This document shows positions 21,825-32,579 of a DNA stretch of 64,000 nucleotides, piece after piece (the first letter of the stretch is position 1; each line of letters starts with the position of its first letter). Where the stretch lies: assembly GCA_030248225.1 (NCBI GenBank), contig JASANE010007084.1:41895-105894 (forward strand), in the 5' to 3' direction. The position numbers and the translations under genes are program-made. Origin of the DNA: Trileptium ribeirensis (taxonomy: Eukaryota > Nematoda > Enoplea > Enoplida > Thoracostomopsidae). The notes under the pieces were generated by a model that worked only from the letters and a program-made list of their open reading frames with translations, had not been told where the DNA came from and made no database searches.

Positions 21825-23661
21825 CTAAATGCAAAATGGCACACATTCTATAAGACACAAGCTAACAGCACAATGCTAACCAAAACCAATTTTATATCTA
21901 CGATAGCAAAGTTGTTAGAAGGCGTCTTTTCTGGACTACATAGAGTTTAACTTGATTGTTTCGTGCACCATATTTTATGTACCCAATGTAACCTGAGTTC
22001 TCAGAAATTCCACACAAGTAAAATATTTTCGTGCTACCGTGCGAAACGAACTTTGTAAATTTGAGCTATGGATTCCACAAGACAGCCAAATATGGCGAGA
22101 TGAAAATAATTTATTCAATAAATGTTAGAGCTATAAAGGGCATACGTCGTTTAAAACGAAATTTAACAGGCGCGACAGCACGTAGCCGCACTGAGATCTT
22201 TGTACGAGACTGACCGCTTGTTTGCTATTACAAATGTGCCACAGCAGTATGCAAGCTCAACATCGCTACCTAAGAATTCATTGCAATATGTATTTTAACT
22301 TTGTAATGTAGCTTAAGCTTTTTGTCTTGCTTCTTGGGAGCTGTTTTCGACAATTTTGTACCGTGGAAAGTAGCAGTTTATTTATGCCCATTCGGCCAAA
22401 GTAACGCTGCTCAGGGTTACTTGGGCAGTATATTCTATATCTAATATAATACGACAGCGTAATGTCATTACAGCATACTCAAGAGCTATGTTTGGCAGCC
22501 AATTTCTCTATGGCGAGATATATGATGTTATTGTGTACTAGTCTTGCACCGCAGGTCGGTCGCCGCTTTTGCAGGCCAGTTCGACGACAACGGCCAAGAC
22601 TAAAAATTAGACAGATTCATATATGATAAAAAAGAACATGTTAAATCCCATTGAGTTTGGTAGGACTGCTTTACCGTTGCCATGTCACTGAAAGGATGAC
22701 GATGTGCCATGCGCAGTCGCGCAAAATCCGAAAACAATGTCACAACCGTCAGGCACGTTAATAATACGGTAACAATCTCCAACACGACTCTTAAGTCCTA
22801 AGGAATTATGTTTCGTTGTGATACGTGTTTTCGAAGTATGGACTATTTCTCATCATAAAATCATCAGAGCGTGTACTCAATCGCGCCGGGCAATCATATT
22901 AATAAAATAGAACAGCATGTCATTGCTATGCGCATGTCAAGGTAAACTTAACCAGCACCCACTACCCAATTTTTAATATTTATTTGGCAGTTTAATTTTA
23001 GTACAGGCGTTTGATATGTTGGATAAAAAATGTTACCCAAGAGTTCATGATAGTCGATGATAGTCGTTACACTTGTCAACGTCCGCGGTACATCGCATTT
23101 GTTTTCGCCGGTACATCGTCATATTTAGACCCCGCTTGGTGCGTCATATACATGACGCGTCCCCAGCTTGTTCTTGAACCACCGATTTGTACCACCATCC
23201 TGTTAATGCGGAATGTCAAATACCTACCCACACCAAGTTCTTGAACCATTAAACCATACTCCACCATGATCTTGAATCTAGGAAAAATCGTTAAAGTTGA
23301 CAAAATTGAGGAATGTTTTTGAAATAGTGGGAAGATTGGCAAAGATTTGAGAAAAATCCAGCAAAATTTAAATAACTAAGTTTCTAAACATTCCAAAAAT
23401 TATACCTCGACTCCTGACTTAACCTTTTCCCTGAACTATCGGCCCCCCTCCCCAACTCTAAGTCGATAGACCATGAACACGTATCGGTGATAGTTTTAAT
23501 ATTCATGAAACATTTTGTAAAAATTAATTTAAATTATCAAAATGTACCAGTTTGTCAACTTGAACATCAAAAAATGGTGCGAAGCTGGAAAAACTAATAT
23601 AGTTTGCGTTTTGACACTCATAAAATATATATAAATTAATCTTCCACCGTCCAGAACTCAC
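21825..23661 (-). other. presumed intron of gene B
   Basis: AT-rich interval with no exon recognised. A 65-bp GC-rich island at about 22538-22602 is bounded by TAGTCTTG and CAAGACTA, an inverted pair. The R1-like motif AAAATCCAGCAAAATTTAAA lies near 23350. Confidence 0.4.
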
Positions 23662-23761
23662 CATGCTGTCTTTGTTCCGAACTGCCCGTCGCATCGCTGT
23701 CGAAACTCTTGTGGTCGTGCGGTCCATTTGCCACATCGTGGGCTTCTTTTCCGCTGACAGC
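23662..23761 (-). CDS. gene B upstream exon, 100 nt
   Basis: Acceptor CCCTTACCAG and consensus donor CATG-GTGAGT bound a 100-nt open exon entering in phase 0 and leaving in phase 1. Protein: AVSGKEAHDVANGPHDHKSF then DSDATGSSEQRQHG, a polar, probably disordered segment. Joined to the Ulp1 exon, the split codon G+GT gives Gly and continues SVLKTDDSMLDTSL. The other open frame here, on the same strand, ignores the splice sites. The preceding exon and the start codon were not found. Confidence 0.58.
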
Positions 23762-24271
23762 CTGGTAAGGGATTATAGCACGAGCTTACCAAACCCAACA
23801 TAAATAAAAAAATTAAACAAGCTTCTGCGAAAATAAATTTTCACCCTTACACAGAAACAGGGTACAAACGCGATGATGAATGCGGAATTCTCGGTTTTTT
23901 CCGATTTTTCGCAATTATTTTCCCGGTTTTTTACTCTGGTCTACTGCACTAAGTTAGCGGCTTGCAGACTAATCCAAAGCCGAAAGTCGAGCGGTGCCAG
24001 GCAGGTCATCCACAGCCTCTGTGGTAAGCATGTGGCAAGACCCGTCTTTCCCCCGGATTGGCTAAGTACTACATACCCATTCTTCGCACCCAACAAACAA
24101 GATGCTCTTCAGTATTTATTTTTATTTCACCTTGTAGATACGACCAGGTTCCGGTTACATCCAATTGAAATACTTTTTGTAAATACTATTACTGGAAATA
24201 ATACTTATGTTTAAGGCTACTTGTTATAGCGATAAGAAAAACATAAAATATTATTACCGTTGGGTGTTTAC
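23762..24271. other. non-coding interval upstream of gene B
   Basis: No exon or promoter could be supported. TTCTCGGTTTTTTCCGATTT near 23889 is low-complexity and of the kind seen at repeat edges. Confidence 0.35.
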
Positions 24272-24720
24272 CGGAGATGGAACCGGGTCACTGTTTTGTG
24301 ACCGGGTGACCAGGTCGTGGTAGTGGCCCGGTGACCAAGCCGCAGTAGTTACGCGGTCACACTAGTGCTCATGTGACAAGATAATTTCCAAAGCAGCCAA
24401 TGTGTAATAAATCTACCAATTCGTATCAGAAACGATGTCGGAGAACTGTTGAACATCTGCTTTAGCCAACCCTACTACAGACGGATCGCAGTTGCACTTT
24501 CGGTAAGCAGAGGCTAGATGTGCGAAGGATCCGAAATCCGGTTCGCCTCGGCTCAACTCTAGTGTTATCAGGTTCGGATCAAAACCTTTAGTTTAAGGTC
24601 CGGCTCGGTACTAAAACGCAATGTTTATTGCCAAAACTGTAACTTGAGAACCGATGGACGAAATTTCTTAATTTTTTGCCATTTAATGCGATCATAGAAA
24701 GGCACCTATAATTAATACTA
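24272..24720 (+). mobile_element. hAT-type element end related to the 2231-7450 element
   Basis: Starts CGGAGATGGAACCGGGTCAC, one base from the CAGAGATGG terminus, and then follows the minus-strand order of 7450-7140 for over 300 bp. Similarity fades after ATAGAAAGGCACCT. No matching right end was found downstream, so this looks like a solitary or truncated end. Confidence 0.6.
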
Positions 24721-26792
24721 TGTGTTCGTATCTCTTTTTGTTCACAATCAGGGATTTAAAAAACTTATATTTGTGGTCAAGATTTCACCTATAACTTAGT
24801 AACGAGCAAACATAACACGTTAAAATTTTTGCAAGGTACGAGACATAAAGCAAGTTACCTGTAGTAATGCGTGAATCCACTTTAGGTGTGCACACCTTGG
24901 TCGTTCATTTGTCAAGTCACTCCACGATTGTAAAAACGATTAACGCGAGCAAATCACGATTTCCCCTTATGTACGCGTACACGATTTGTGATGCAGCAAC
25001 ACGTAGATAGCGTTCACTATTTCACGATTCAGCATCGCATTCGGCTGATCGCCTACACGTGCAAAACGCGATTACAAAGCGTGTTTTTCTAACGTGCAAT
25101 AATACACAAACAGACCACGAACATAACTGTCTGATTCAGAATGCCATTTAATGAACGCGGACAATGTCCCAAATCGTCAAATGTGAGCGAACGGATATTC
25201 TATTCGTACATCACAAAGACCATGTTCGCGTTGGCAAAACTGCGAATACCAATGGAAAATATGGATGAGAATTTTGTACGCAAAAAGATCGAAATTTTGA
25301 CTCATGAATAACCCTGGTGTATGCAACTTAGGTGGACTAACGCATAATCATATAAACCGAATAAGTCCCCCGTGAGGCCTTAACGTTGCCACAATAGCAT
25401 AATTTATTGGAACATCATCTTTCAGCTTGTGCTGATATTATTTACAAATTGTGATTGGATGGTAGAATTTAGTTTGAACAGTTATAGCACATACGTACAG
25501 CATTAGCTTGCAAAATTAGCTCATGTCCAAACATATTACTTGGAAGTGGTTGTTTCAATTTAAATATTTACGGAACATGTGTCCTGTGCTGAAATAGGCA
25601 TGTAGTTGTCGTAGTAAATGGTTCCATTCTTTATAGCGGAATTACCCGGCCAAGCCACATATTTTAAATCCAGAATTACATATATTTTCAGTTTTAACAT
25701 TTATTGGGTCGAACTATATGCAAGAAATTTTAAAATGGCTACTGCGTGCCTCTAGACCATTTGTTGCAAGACATGTAACAATCTGTTCACCAATTTTGAA
25801 GCATGTCAATAATTGCATATAGCAAGTTGCTGTGTTTGAAATATTTACTTAACGAGTATTGAAAACGTTTATAAATTAAGTAACATGGCTAAGCCAACGG
25901 TCTTAGTGCAGCATCTAGTTGATATTGTGAATATTAATAGAAATGATAGGTAAAAATATACAAACACTGATTTCTAAAACCCGACACAAACATACAGTAT
26001 TATTCGCACCTGTAGTATTTTCATATCGTTCTTTTTGGCACGTCTTTGGGCCTTGAAAATATCAAAATGCAAAACAATAAATACTACATTTTCAGCTTTT
26101 GCTGAGTTGCAGCCAATAATATAAACCTGTCTAATACGAAGCGAGCCGTGTCAATTTTATAGAAGGATTGTTGTATTTTATAACTTATTTTTCCGTTTCA
26201 ACATAATATCTAGGACGATGCGCATTACAGACACTAATTGGGCACCCGTCGCGACACGCCAAGGAAGGGAATTTACCCTCAGCTAAGACATCATGACACA
26301 TCATAGCTCCTTACCGGCGACCAAAATCAACGACTCCAATCGACTCAGCGGGTCAAATTTCCTTATATGAGTCTAACTTGATTTTTTCGATGTTTGGACC
26401 CCTACTACCATATTATGAGTGGTGTTGAAATATTGTGACATCGGAGGAGCAGCAGCAAAACACGATCGCCATTTGATATATAGATAGACGTTTATAAACC
26501 GGTAAATTTGTGGCTATCTTTTTCAATTTTGCGGTTTTGATTACCCTACAACATGAAGTAGTCTTGGGGTAGTTTCTAGGGGCCGACCCACACACCTAGT
26601 CAAAAAGGCCAAGCAGGAACACACAGCCCCTCTAATAAAAAGAGATTTTGATTTAACGGAGAAGTTGTAAGTAGGTCAAATGCTTTAAACAAAACATCAA
26701 AAATCAGCCTGAAAAGAGGTATTAGCCGGGGTTCCGCAATAGGGCATGGCCCGCCGCTGACCTCTATTGGGGATCTCCTTCCCTCCACCCCG
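24721..26792. other. non-coding interval with one old R3 repeat fragment
   Basis: Apart from the diverged R3 copy at 24930-25200, nothing was recognised. The sequence is AT-rich with only short open frames. A donor-like ACAG-GTAACT on the minus strand near 24863 lacks a convincing acceptor. Confidence 0.4.
24930..25200 (+). repeat. diverged third copy of dispersed repeat R3
   Basis: Shares CCCTTATGTACGCG, ATTTGTGAT, ACCACGAACATA and CTGTCTGATTCAGAAT with the copies at about 42310-42560 and 47950-48200, but with many differences between landmarks. Confidence 0.5.
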
Positions 26793-27072
26793 AAACTTTG
26801 ACCCTTATTTTTTTCTTTTTGACCACGAGAAATTTTTGTTTCCGAATAATGTAAGATGCAGTTTCTGAAAATCCTGGTATTTCTGCCCATCTCAGTGGCT
26901 AAATGCAATAATACCGACTCAAACATGCATATAAACTTTGACCCTTAATTTTTTCTTTTTGACCACGAGAAATGTTTGTTTCCGAATAATGTAAGATGCA
27001 GTTTCTGAAAATCCTGGTATTTCTGCCCATCTCAGTGGCTAAATGCAATAATACCGACTCAAACATGCATAT
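26793..27072. repeat. 140-bp tandem duplication
   Basis: AAACTTTGACCCTTA starts at 26793 and again at 26933. The two 140-bp units are nearly identical through TGACCACGAGAAAT, GATGCAGTTTCTGAAAATCC and ACTCAAACATGCATAT, so the duplication is recent. Confidence 0.9.
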
Positions 27073-27131
27073 AAAACGGCACGTATATGTAAATCTATAC
27101 ATATATAATACACATATATTTATACTAGTAT

Positions 27132-27447
27132 CAGACTTGAACCCGAGCCCCCACCCCTCCCCCAATTGTCAGAGGCCCAGCGTAACCCTTTATTAGCACG
27201 TATGTTTACAGATATAACATACGTAAAATAGAAAAGCATTACAGCCAAAAAGTGTGTTCAAAACATCATTGATGTTTTGAATGCACTTTTTTGGCTGTAA
27301 TGCTTTCAGACTTGACCCCGAGCCCCCACCCCTCCCACCATTGTCAAAGGCCCAACGGAACCCTGGATTAGCACGTATGTTTACAGATATAACATACATC
27401 AAATACAAAAGCATTACAGCCAAAAAGTGCATTCAAAACATCATATT
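27132..27447. repeat. 175-bp-spaced duplication around a long hairpin
   Basis: CAGACTTGA followed by CCCCGAGCCCCCACCCCTCCC occurs at 27132 and 27307. Between them, 27233-27306 forms a near-perfect inverted repeat, AAAGCATTACAGCCAAAAA ... TTTTTTGGCTGTAATGCTTT, with arms of about 36 bp and a tiny loop. A third, single arm follows the second unit at about 27408. Confidence 0.85.
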
Positions 27448-27584
27448 ACAATTAAATAATCCATTCTGCTCTTACAACTTATTTTAAATCTAAATATTTT
27501 AATTCTATGTGATGTGCCTGCAATATTTGCGGGCAAGTTTACATAAGCAGTGCAAAGCGTAGACTTCGCCATAATCTTTGTATA

Positions 27585-27730
27585 ATGGCTTCTCCAAATA
27601 GGGGGGCAGGTATATCGACCTCCCCAGGTTCCCCTAGTTCGTGCCCCCAGGTAAATTTTGCCCCCCCCCAATTCATACACATAGGTATTTTTAAGATGCT
27701 AAAAAAGTGCCAAAATTTTTGTCATGATGC
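27585..27730 (-). repeat. dispersed repeat family R1, short inverted copy
   Basis: Begins TGGCTTCTCCAAATAGGGGG and continues TCCCCAGGTTCCCCTAGTTC and GTGCCCCCAGGTAAATTTTG, matching the end of R1 in reverse. It is truncated after about 150 bp. Confidence 0.65.
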
Positions 27731-28319
27731 AACCTTATATAGTGCAGGAAATTAGCTTGTTCCAACCCAAATATACTGACCACTTATGATATTTGCTCGT
27801 CTGCTTTAAACTTTGTGTTGGTAAACAAAACGAATTTGTACAAATTTGCATTATCAAAACCAATTTATATCGAAAAATAAATACAATGGGATTGCAATGC
27901 ATTTTACTTCTGAAAAATGCTAGAACATAATAAGGCTAACGGCATTTATTAGTTTTGCGGCACATATTGAGCCGCGAAAGCTGCTCAAAAAATTTATTTT
28001 ACTCATTTGTATGAGACTTGAATGACATACTGGCTTCACTGTCTGATTGAAATGGCCTTGTGGAAGTTATTCTTACAAGTTATATACTAATGATTCATGA
28101 CATGATAGAGACATGATTCTGAGATTCGTGATCCATATAAAGAAACGTTAATTACGCATTGACCGAAAATAATTGCACTGATATCGCTGCTACGATTTCG
28201 TATTTTTACGACTTCCAAATTATCTTTCCGACATGTTATGGAACTAGATGCCTCGCTGGAACCGTTGGGTTTACAGCTAGTGTTTTTATTGGCTACTCAG
28301 GATAAAGCATTTCAAATGC
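27731..28319. other. non-coding interval
   Basis: AT-rich sequence with no gene, repeat or signal recognised. Confidence 0.4.
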
Positions 28320-28620
28320 GCGGAAACCCAAGGCGCGAGGAAACCAGCAAAATTAGGCAAAAATGGGGCAAAATCGGTGAACGTTGCAAGTGAGAGGTGG
28401 GACGTCGTCGCCTATTTTCACCGCTCCGACGACGACCTCCTCCCCCCTTCTCACTGCGATAGGTCCAATTCCAGCCTTCCTACCCGATGGCGCCGCAAGC
28501 ATCAAAGCCATAGACGCCGCCCCCTCCCTCCCCGCCGAAAACCTCCCGCCATTTGGCTGACTTCCCAGGATCCTCCGGGTAGCCGAAAGCATTCCCCGAG
28601 CACCTGGCTACTCGCTTTTT
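28320..28620. repeat. dispersed GC-rich repeat family R2
   Basis: AATTAGGCAAAAATGGGGCA, GGGACGTCGTCGCCTATTTT and CACCGCTCCGACGACGACC follow the order of ATTGGCAAAATGGGGCG, GGACGTCGATTATTTTCACC and ACCCCGCC at 17990-18070. The open frames here reflect GC content. Confidence 0.55.
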
Positions 28621-29189
28621 TGGGCTTGGAACCTCGGTCCACGTATAACGAAACATCGACGCCGTAGTGCCATGGGACATGTTGTTGGCTGTGATTGATG
28701 GTAATTGCAAAAGCAAAAGCCTTAAAGAACGATTTGAGATATGGCGCGATTCCCCAAGTATCTTCCATTTAAACTGAATAGCAGAGTATATTGGACATAC
28801 TCAGACGCGGTATTTTCTAAGGTTCCGAACTCTGGCCATCAAGGGCTGATGACACAAGTAGCTGTAGACGTTGGAAACGGAGTTGTGTTGGACACAGGGA
28901 AAACCAGAATGAGGTGCATCTCTAATGTTACAATCCTGAAAAACACGAAGAGCGAGCCCATCATCGAAATGTCAAGATCTCTTCGGTTAACTTGGTATGG
29001 ACATATGTGATGCACAGACTCGAAGACTACATCTCCAAAAAATCCCTGAATGCAACAGTTGAATTAAAAAATGGGAAAGCTGCAGCAATACTGGCAAACT
29101 GTCCTGAAGTATATGATTAATAATTTTACCCCAGATGCAGCCCAGGCCTCGTTGAGGGGCTGCGGCTTACGAGAATAACCAACACTTAT
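28621..29189. other. non-coding interval
   Basis: No domain recognised. The plus-strand frame at 28741-29010 is open for 89 codons and has fairly protein-like composition (GNGVVLDTGKTRMRC), possibly a decayed transposon protein, but cannot be assigned. Confidence 0.3.
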
Positions 29190-29295
29190 GTCGGGTACCC
29201 GGATAGTTAACCGGGTCCCCGGGTAGTTTAGTTGGGTCGTGAATCCTGGTGCCCAGGTAGTGATTTACTACCCGATGCCCATACCTAGTGTATTC
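29190..29295. mobile_element. hAT-like terminal fragment
   Basis: On the minus strand it begins TAGGTATGGGCATCGGGTAG and is packed with GGGTAC, CCGGGT and CCCGGG motifs like the subterminal region of the 2231-7450 element. No partner end or target duplication was found. Confidence 0.35.
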
Positions 29296-29411
29296 CTTTT
29301 TCGTTCGATAAACAGATTTATAATGCCGTAATAACAGACTGTACGAACATAGTGTATTGCTCAAATGACAATACCTGTAACTGTGTTATGAAAATTTAAA
29401 TAGACACTTAC

Positions 29412-29503
29412 GAAGACTCTATATCTTTTCCGTCTTCTTTATTATCTTCTCGACGGAACTCCGGACCGGAATGTGTGTGGACGCATACATAGAACGAATT
29501 TCG
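29412..29503 (-). CDS. candidate acidic exon, 92 nt
   Basis: Acceptor GTACTTGGTAACAG and a strong donor TCTTC-GTAAGT bound a frame reading RNSFYVCVHTHSGPEF then RREDNKEDGKDIESS. It enters in phase 0 and leaves in phase 2. It lies 45 bp downstream of the gene C terminal exon. Its exit phase matches the first gene A exon (19568-19626), which would require splicing across the Ulp1 exon. It could instead be an alternative end of gene C or an exon of another gene. Confidence 0.38.
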
Positions 29504-29547
29504 CTGTTACCAAGTACATACTTAACTCTTAACGCATTTTGAACCAG

Positions 29548-29781
29548 TCAACCATCGAAGGACTGTTTCCAAACTAACGGAGCCATTTCGAAAAATCGTT
29601 CCCGCGGATTTGGAAATCGATTTCGAATTTCGGGAGAAAGTTCAAAGCCTTCAGGCAGATATGGGGCCAGTATGGACGACACACCCGAAGCGCTTGAAGT
29701 AATTCCAACATTTGTTTGATGAAATTTTGCAATTAGTTCTTCAATCGTAGAAGCATCCTTCCAGAAATCTTTTTGGTGAAC
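29548..29781 (-). CDS. gene C terminal exon, family not recognised
   Basis: Acceptor TTTATTTTTATGGCAG is followed by 77 codons and TGA. The protein begins VHQKDFWKDASTIEELIAKF, continues VGITSSASGVSSILAPYLPE, and ends FFEMAPLVWKQSFDG. Balanced hydrophobic and charged composition suggests a folded domain. The exon starts in phase 0, as required by the exon at 30342-30446. An in-frame run extends upstream past the acceptor, but there it turns into low-quality AT-rich sequence. I do not recognise the family. Confidence 0.55.
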   Translation of the reverse strand, partial: VHQKDFWKDASTIEELIAKFHQTNVGITSSASGVSSILAPYLPEGFELSPEIRNRFPNPRERFFEMAPLVWKQSFDG

Positions 29782-30341
29782 CTGCCATAAAAATAAAGTG
29801 AGCCAATTATGATACTTAGTTATATCATTACTGTAGTAAGTGACAATACACACGACAAACAACAAATGTGTCAAAACTAAGTGCAAAAGATTAAGACACC
29901 GAAACAAAAATTGAGATTTTCTCAGGAATTAACATAGACCGTGTAACTCGTTAAATTGCTGGCCTGGGGAAAGGCCAAAGCTACGAGCCGACGTTTCAAG
30001 AAACAAAATGTCGAGTCTTGATTTGCTTAAAAATTTAGCAACACAGTAGTTTGTAATAACAGTGATTGTCGTCAAGCAGAATTAATTTTGTTTAATTAGA
30101 TCTATTAAAACCTGGAGATGCAAAAGTTTGGTTTACAAGGGGTATAAACATAGAAAGCGAGTAGCCAAACAGAACCTGCAACTGAAAAGCCAACGAACGC
30201 CAAAGTACTCAGTTAGGCGTATTAGATGCTGTTTTATGCAATCTAGTGCAATTTATGGCATATGATGCCTTTGCTGCTCAATCAAAATATTTTGCCACTT
30301 CTAGGTGCTCCTAGATCAATGTCCAAATGTCACTTACGTAC

Positions 30342-30446
30342 TTGCCCTGCGCGCCTCAAAACTAATGGGCATTCCATACAAACATCTTGTATTCCATTTT
30401 TGGCTATCAGAGCTTGCAGAATTGGATCATCAAAGCCGCACTGCTC
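30342..30446 (-). CDS. gene C exon, 105 nt, phase 0-0
   Basis: Acceptor GGTTAAACAG and donor GGGCAA-GTACGT bound 35 codons: EQCGFDDPILQALIAKNGI then QDVCMECPLVLRRAGQ. Frame stops lie just outside both splice sites, so the open stretch fits the exon closely. Joined to the next exon it reads LRRAGQVHQKDFWK. The paired Cys in DVCMEC is suggestive, but no zinc-binding pattern is complete. Confidence 0.55.
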
Positions 30447-30659
30447 CTGTTTAACCAGTTCATAAAACGTTTAAAATGGCAGACGAATAGTAACTCCAAT
30501 ATGTTGTCTATCTAGTTACCTACAGCAAAACGTCTAAACTAAGCAAAACTGCTAAAGGCTGCTGAACACAAAACTGGCTTTAACTCTTTTATTGATTCTA
30601 GTGAAGAGATACGGTCATATAATGCTTGATTCTCCAAAATAAGAAAAATATACCTAGGG

Positions 30660-31400
30660 TACTGGCCTGTCCACCGACAAGTGGGAGGGGCGTTCGGGGC
30701 CCCCATGTTCATCTCGGGGAATCTCAAAGTGGGGGAACTTTCCTTAAAAATGCTAAATATTTTCACATTTTCACGTACTCTTACTGTCGTATAAGCATTT
30801 TAGACTTTAAAACGGTGTTTTAGTATCATAAATAGTGCTAATTCATGCTTAAAAACAATTTGGATACAAAAAATATAAATTTTGAGACAAAAATTTATTT
30901 TTTTAGATTCAGTTGAACATGAGCTTCTTGGCCGAGTCGAGGGGGACAGACATGGGGAAAATCACACGAACATGGGGAGATTTCTAATGTGGGGGTCGCC
31001 CCCCACTGTCGACAGGCCAGGGGCGCCACCTGGGAGGTCCACAGTTTGAAACTCGCTATTTCCCCAGTTCATCTCTCCAGTTGATTTGGGGGAGCATAAA
31101 GTATTGTAACTGTCAGAAAACGTCAAAAATTTGCAATTTAGCAACACGTTACAATTGTGCGTACTTAAAAAGAAAAATTTTAGCTATTTTAGGTCCGCAG
31201 AGAATTATATGTAATATTTTTGCCAAAATATGGAAAAAATTGCATATTTTATATCATCATAGATAACTTTTGCAATTTTTAGTGGCAAAAAGAACATGCT
31301 GAACCTGGAGAGCATAAACTGACCGAAGCCAAAATTTACCAGAGGGCGTACACTGGCGGAACCTAGGAGCCGTCTCCCCTATTTGGAGAAACCAGGAATG
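30660..31400 (+). repeat. dispersed repeat family R1, longest copy
   Basis: Contains GGGGGAGCATAAAGTATTGT, TGTGCGTACTTAAAAAG, AACCTGGAGAGCATAAACTG and an end reading CCCCTATTTGGAGAAACCAG, in the same order as 17535-17905. It lies inside a presumed gene C intron. The 5' part (30660-31080) repeats GGGG-and-CATG motifs and may be a second, nested copy. Confidence 0.65.
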
Positions 31401-31596
31401 TATTATAGTTAATACAATGCTACAGGCAAAACATTATTTGGGAATTACATATCATATATGGCACTTTTGGTTGAAATGGTGGCTTTGATTCCGTTTGGGA
31501 AAATCGGCCACCGACTTGCGACCGTAGAATAATATGTAATGAGTAAGGATATTGCTTGCCGCAAAGTACAACGGTTATGTAATTTTGTGTACTAAC

Positions 31597-31652
31597 TTCG
31601 GAATCTTGTGCTTTCAGAATTTTCTTCCTCGCTGGCGACATTAGGTCCTGCT
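31597..31652 (-). CDS. gene C candidate exon, 56 nt
   Basis: Acceptor GCTGTCTCCAG and donor CCGAA-GTTAGT bound a frame reading QDLMSPARKKILKAQDSE. It enters in phase 1 and leaves in phase 0, matching the 30342 exon. The basic SPARKKILK motif resembles LPPRKRILKQKDS in the upstream candidate, suggesting either duplicated exons or a recurring basic motif of nuclear-localisation type. Confidence 0.4.
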
Positions 31653-32424
31653 CTGGAGACAGCGTATTGCAGGCTACAATACATTATGTATCAATAAATA
31701 ACAGGAGGTGGTATTAGTTAGCAAAGCAACTGCAATTTTAAAGAAAATCGGAATTACTCCTTAGTTTTCAATCTGAATAGATTGAACTTCTCTTTGAGCG
31801 CCAGAAAGAAAACATTTTGTCTTTTTGTATTATGCATGAGGAAACTTAAGCTGCGCAGTCGACTATCTTCTTTGGACAATTTCCGTTCACTATTAACACA
31901 TGGCAACGCATTACAAAATGGAGTAGTTTACACACATTGCATCTATTTGTTATTTTGTCATAATTTCATTCCACAACGCACAATATGGCAACTTACATTT
32001 CGCATTTTTTCGCTACACTAACAAATTTCGTTTTTCTGATAATACATGTATGTAGTTTGCGAACATCACATGTAGTATGTAGTGTTCAAAACACTAAACT
32101 GGTATTTCGTTCGATAACAAAATACAAATTTCCAGTTCAAATGCCAAAGGGTCACAAGGCGGTTAGTTAATGTCTTAGAACTAATCGTTATTAAGCCAAT
32201 ATTTTGTTCCTTGACGTTTCGGAGGCGTTGTCCGAAACGTCAATTTTGTGTTCTTCTGTGTATATACGAATGGATGGTACTTGTTACACCGAACAAGCTA
32301 GTGTCAATAGCTACTGACAGAAGGAATGGTGGGCGACGTAGCTTTGAGTTTACTCATACATTATACAGAAGTCGATTTTAAGCATGGCAAATATGCTCCT
32401 GAAATTCAACTCAAAAACGCAAAC

Positions 32425-32575
32425 CAATTACAGCCTGAGCAGCAGAAAAGTTTCGATTTCTCTGAGCCCCTTCCTCGTCGGGTGGATCCGTGTAAGAATC
32501 CTTTTGCTTCAAAATTCTTTTCCGAGGCGGCAAATCAACAAATATAAATACATAATAACATAGATATAAAGTCAT
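32425..32575 (-). CDS. gene C possible first coding exon
   Basis: An ATG at 32573-32575 opens a frame reading MTLYLCYYVFIFVDLPPRK then RILKQKDSYTDPPDEEG. A weak donor ATTG-GTTTGC at 32425 would leave in phase 1 and match the 31597-31652 exon. The hydrophobic start could be a signal or anchor segment, or the real start may lie elsewhere. The frame ends soon after at TGA if unspliced. Confidence 0.3.
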
Positions 32576-32579
32576 GGCC

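Noticed and set aside
28741..29010. 89-codon plus-strand frame as a gene
   Set aside because: Composition is plausible, but no domain or exon structure could be recognised, so it was mentioned only within the interval entry.
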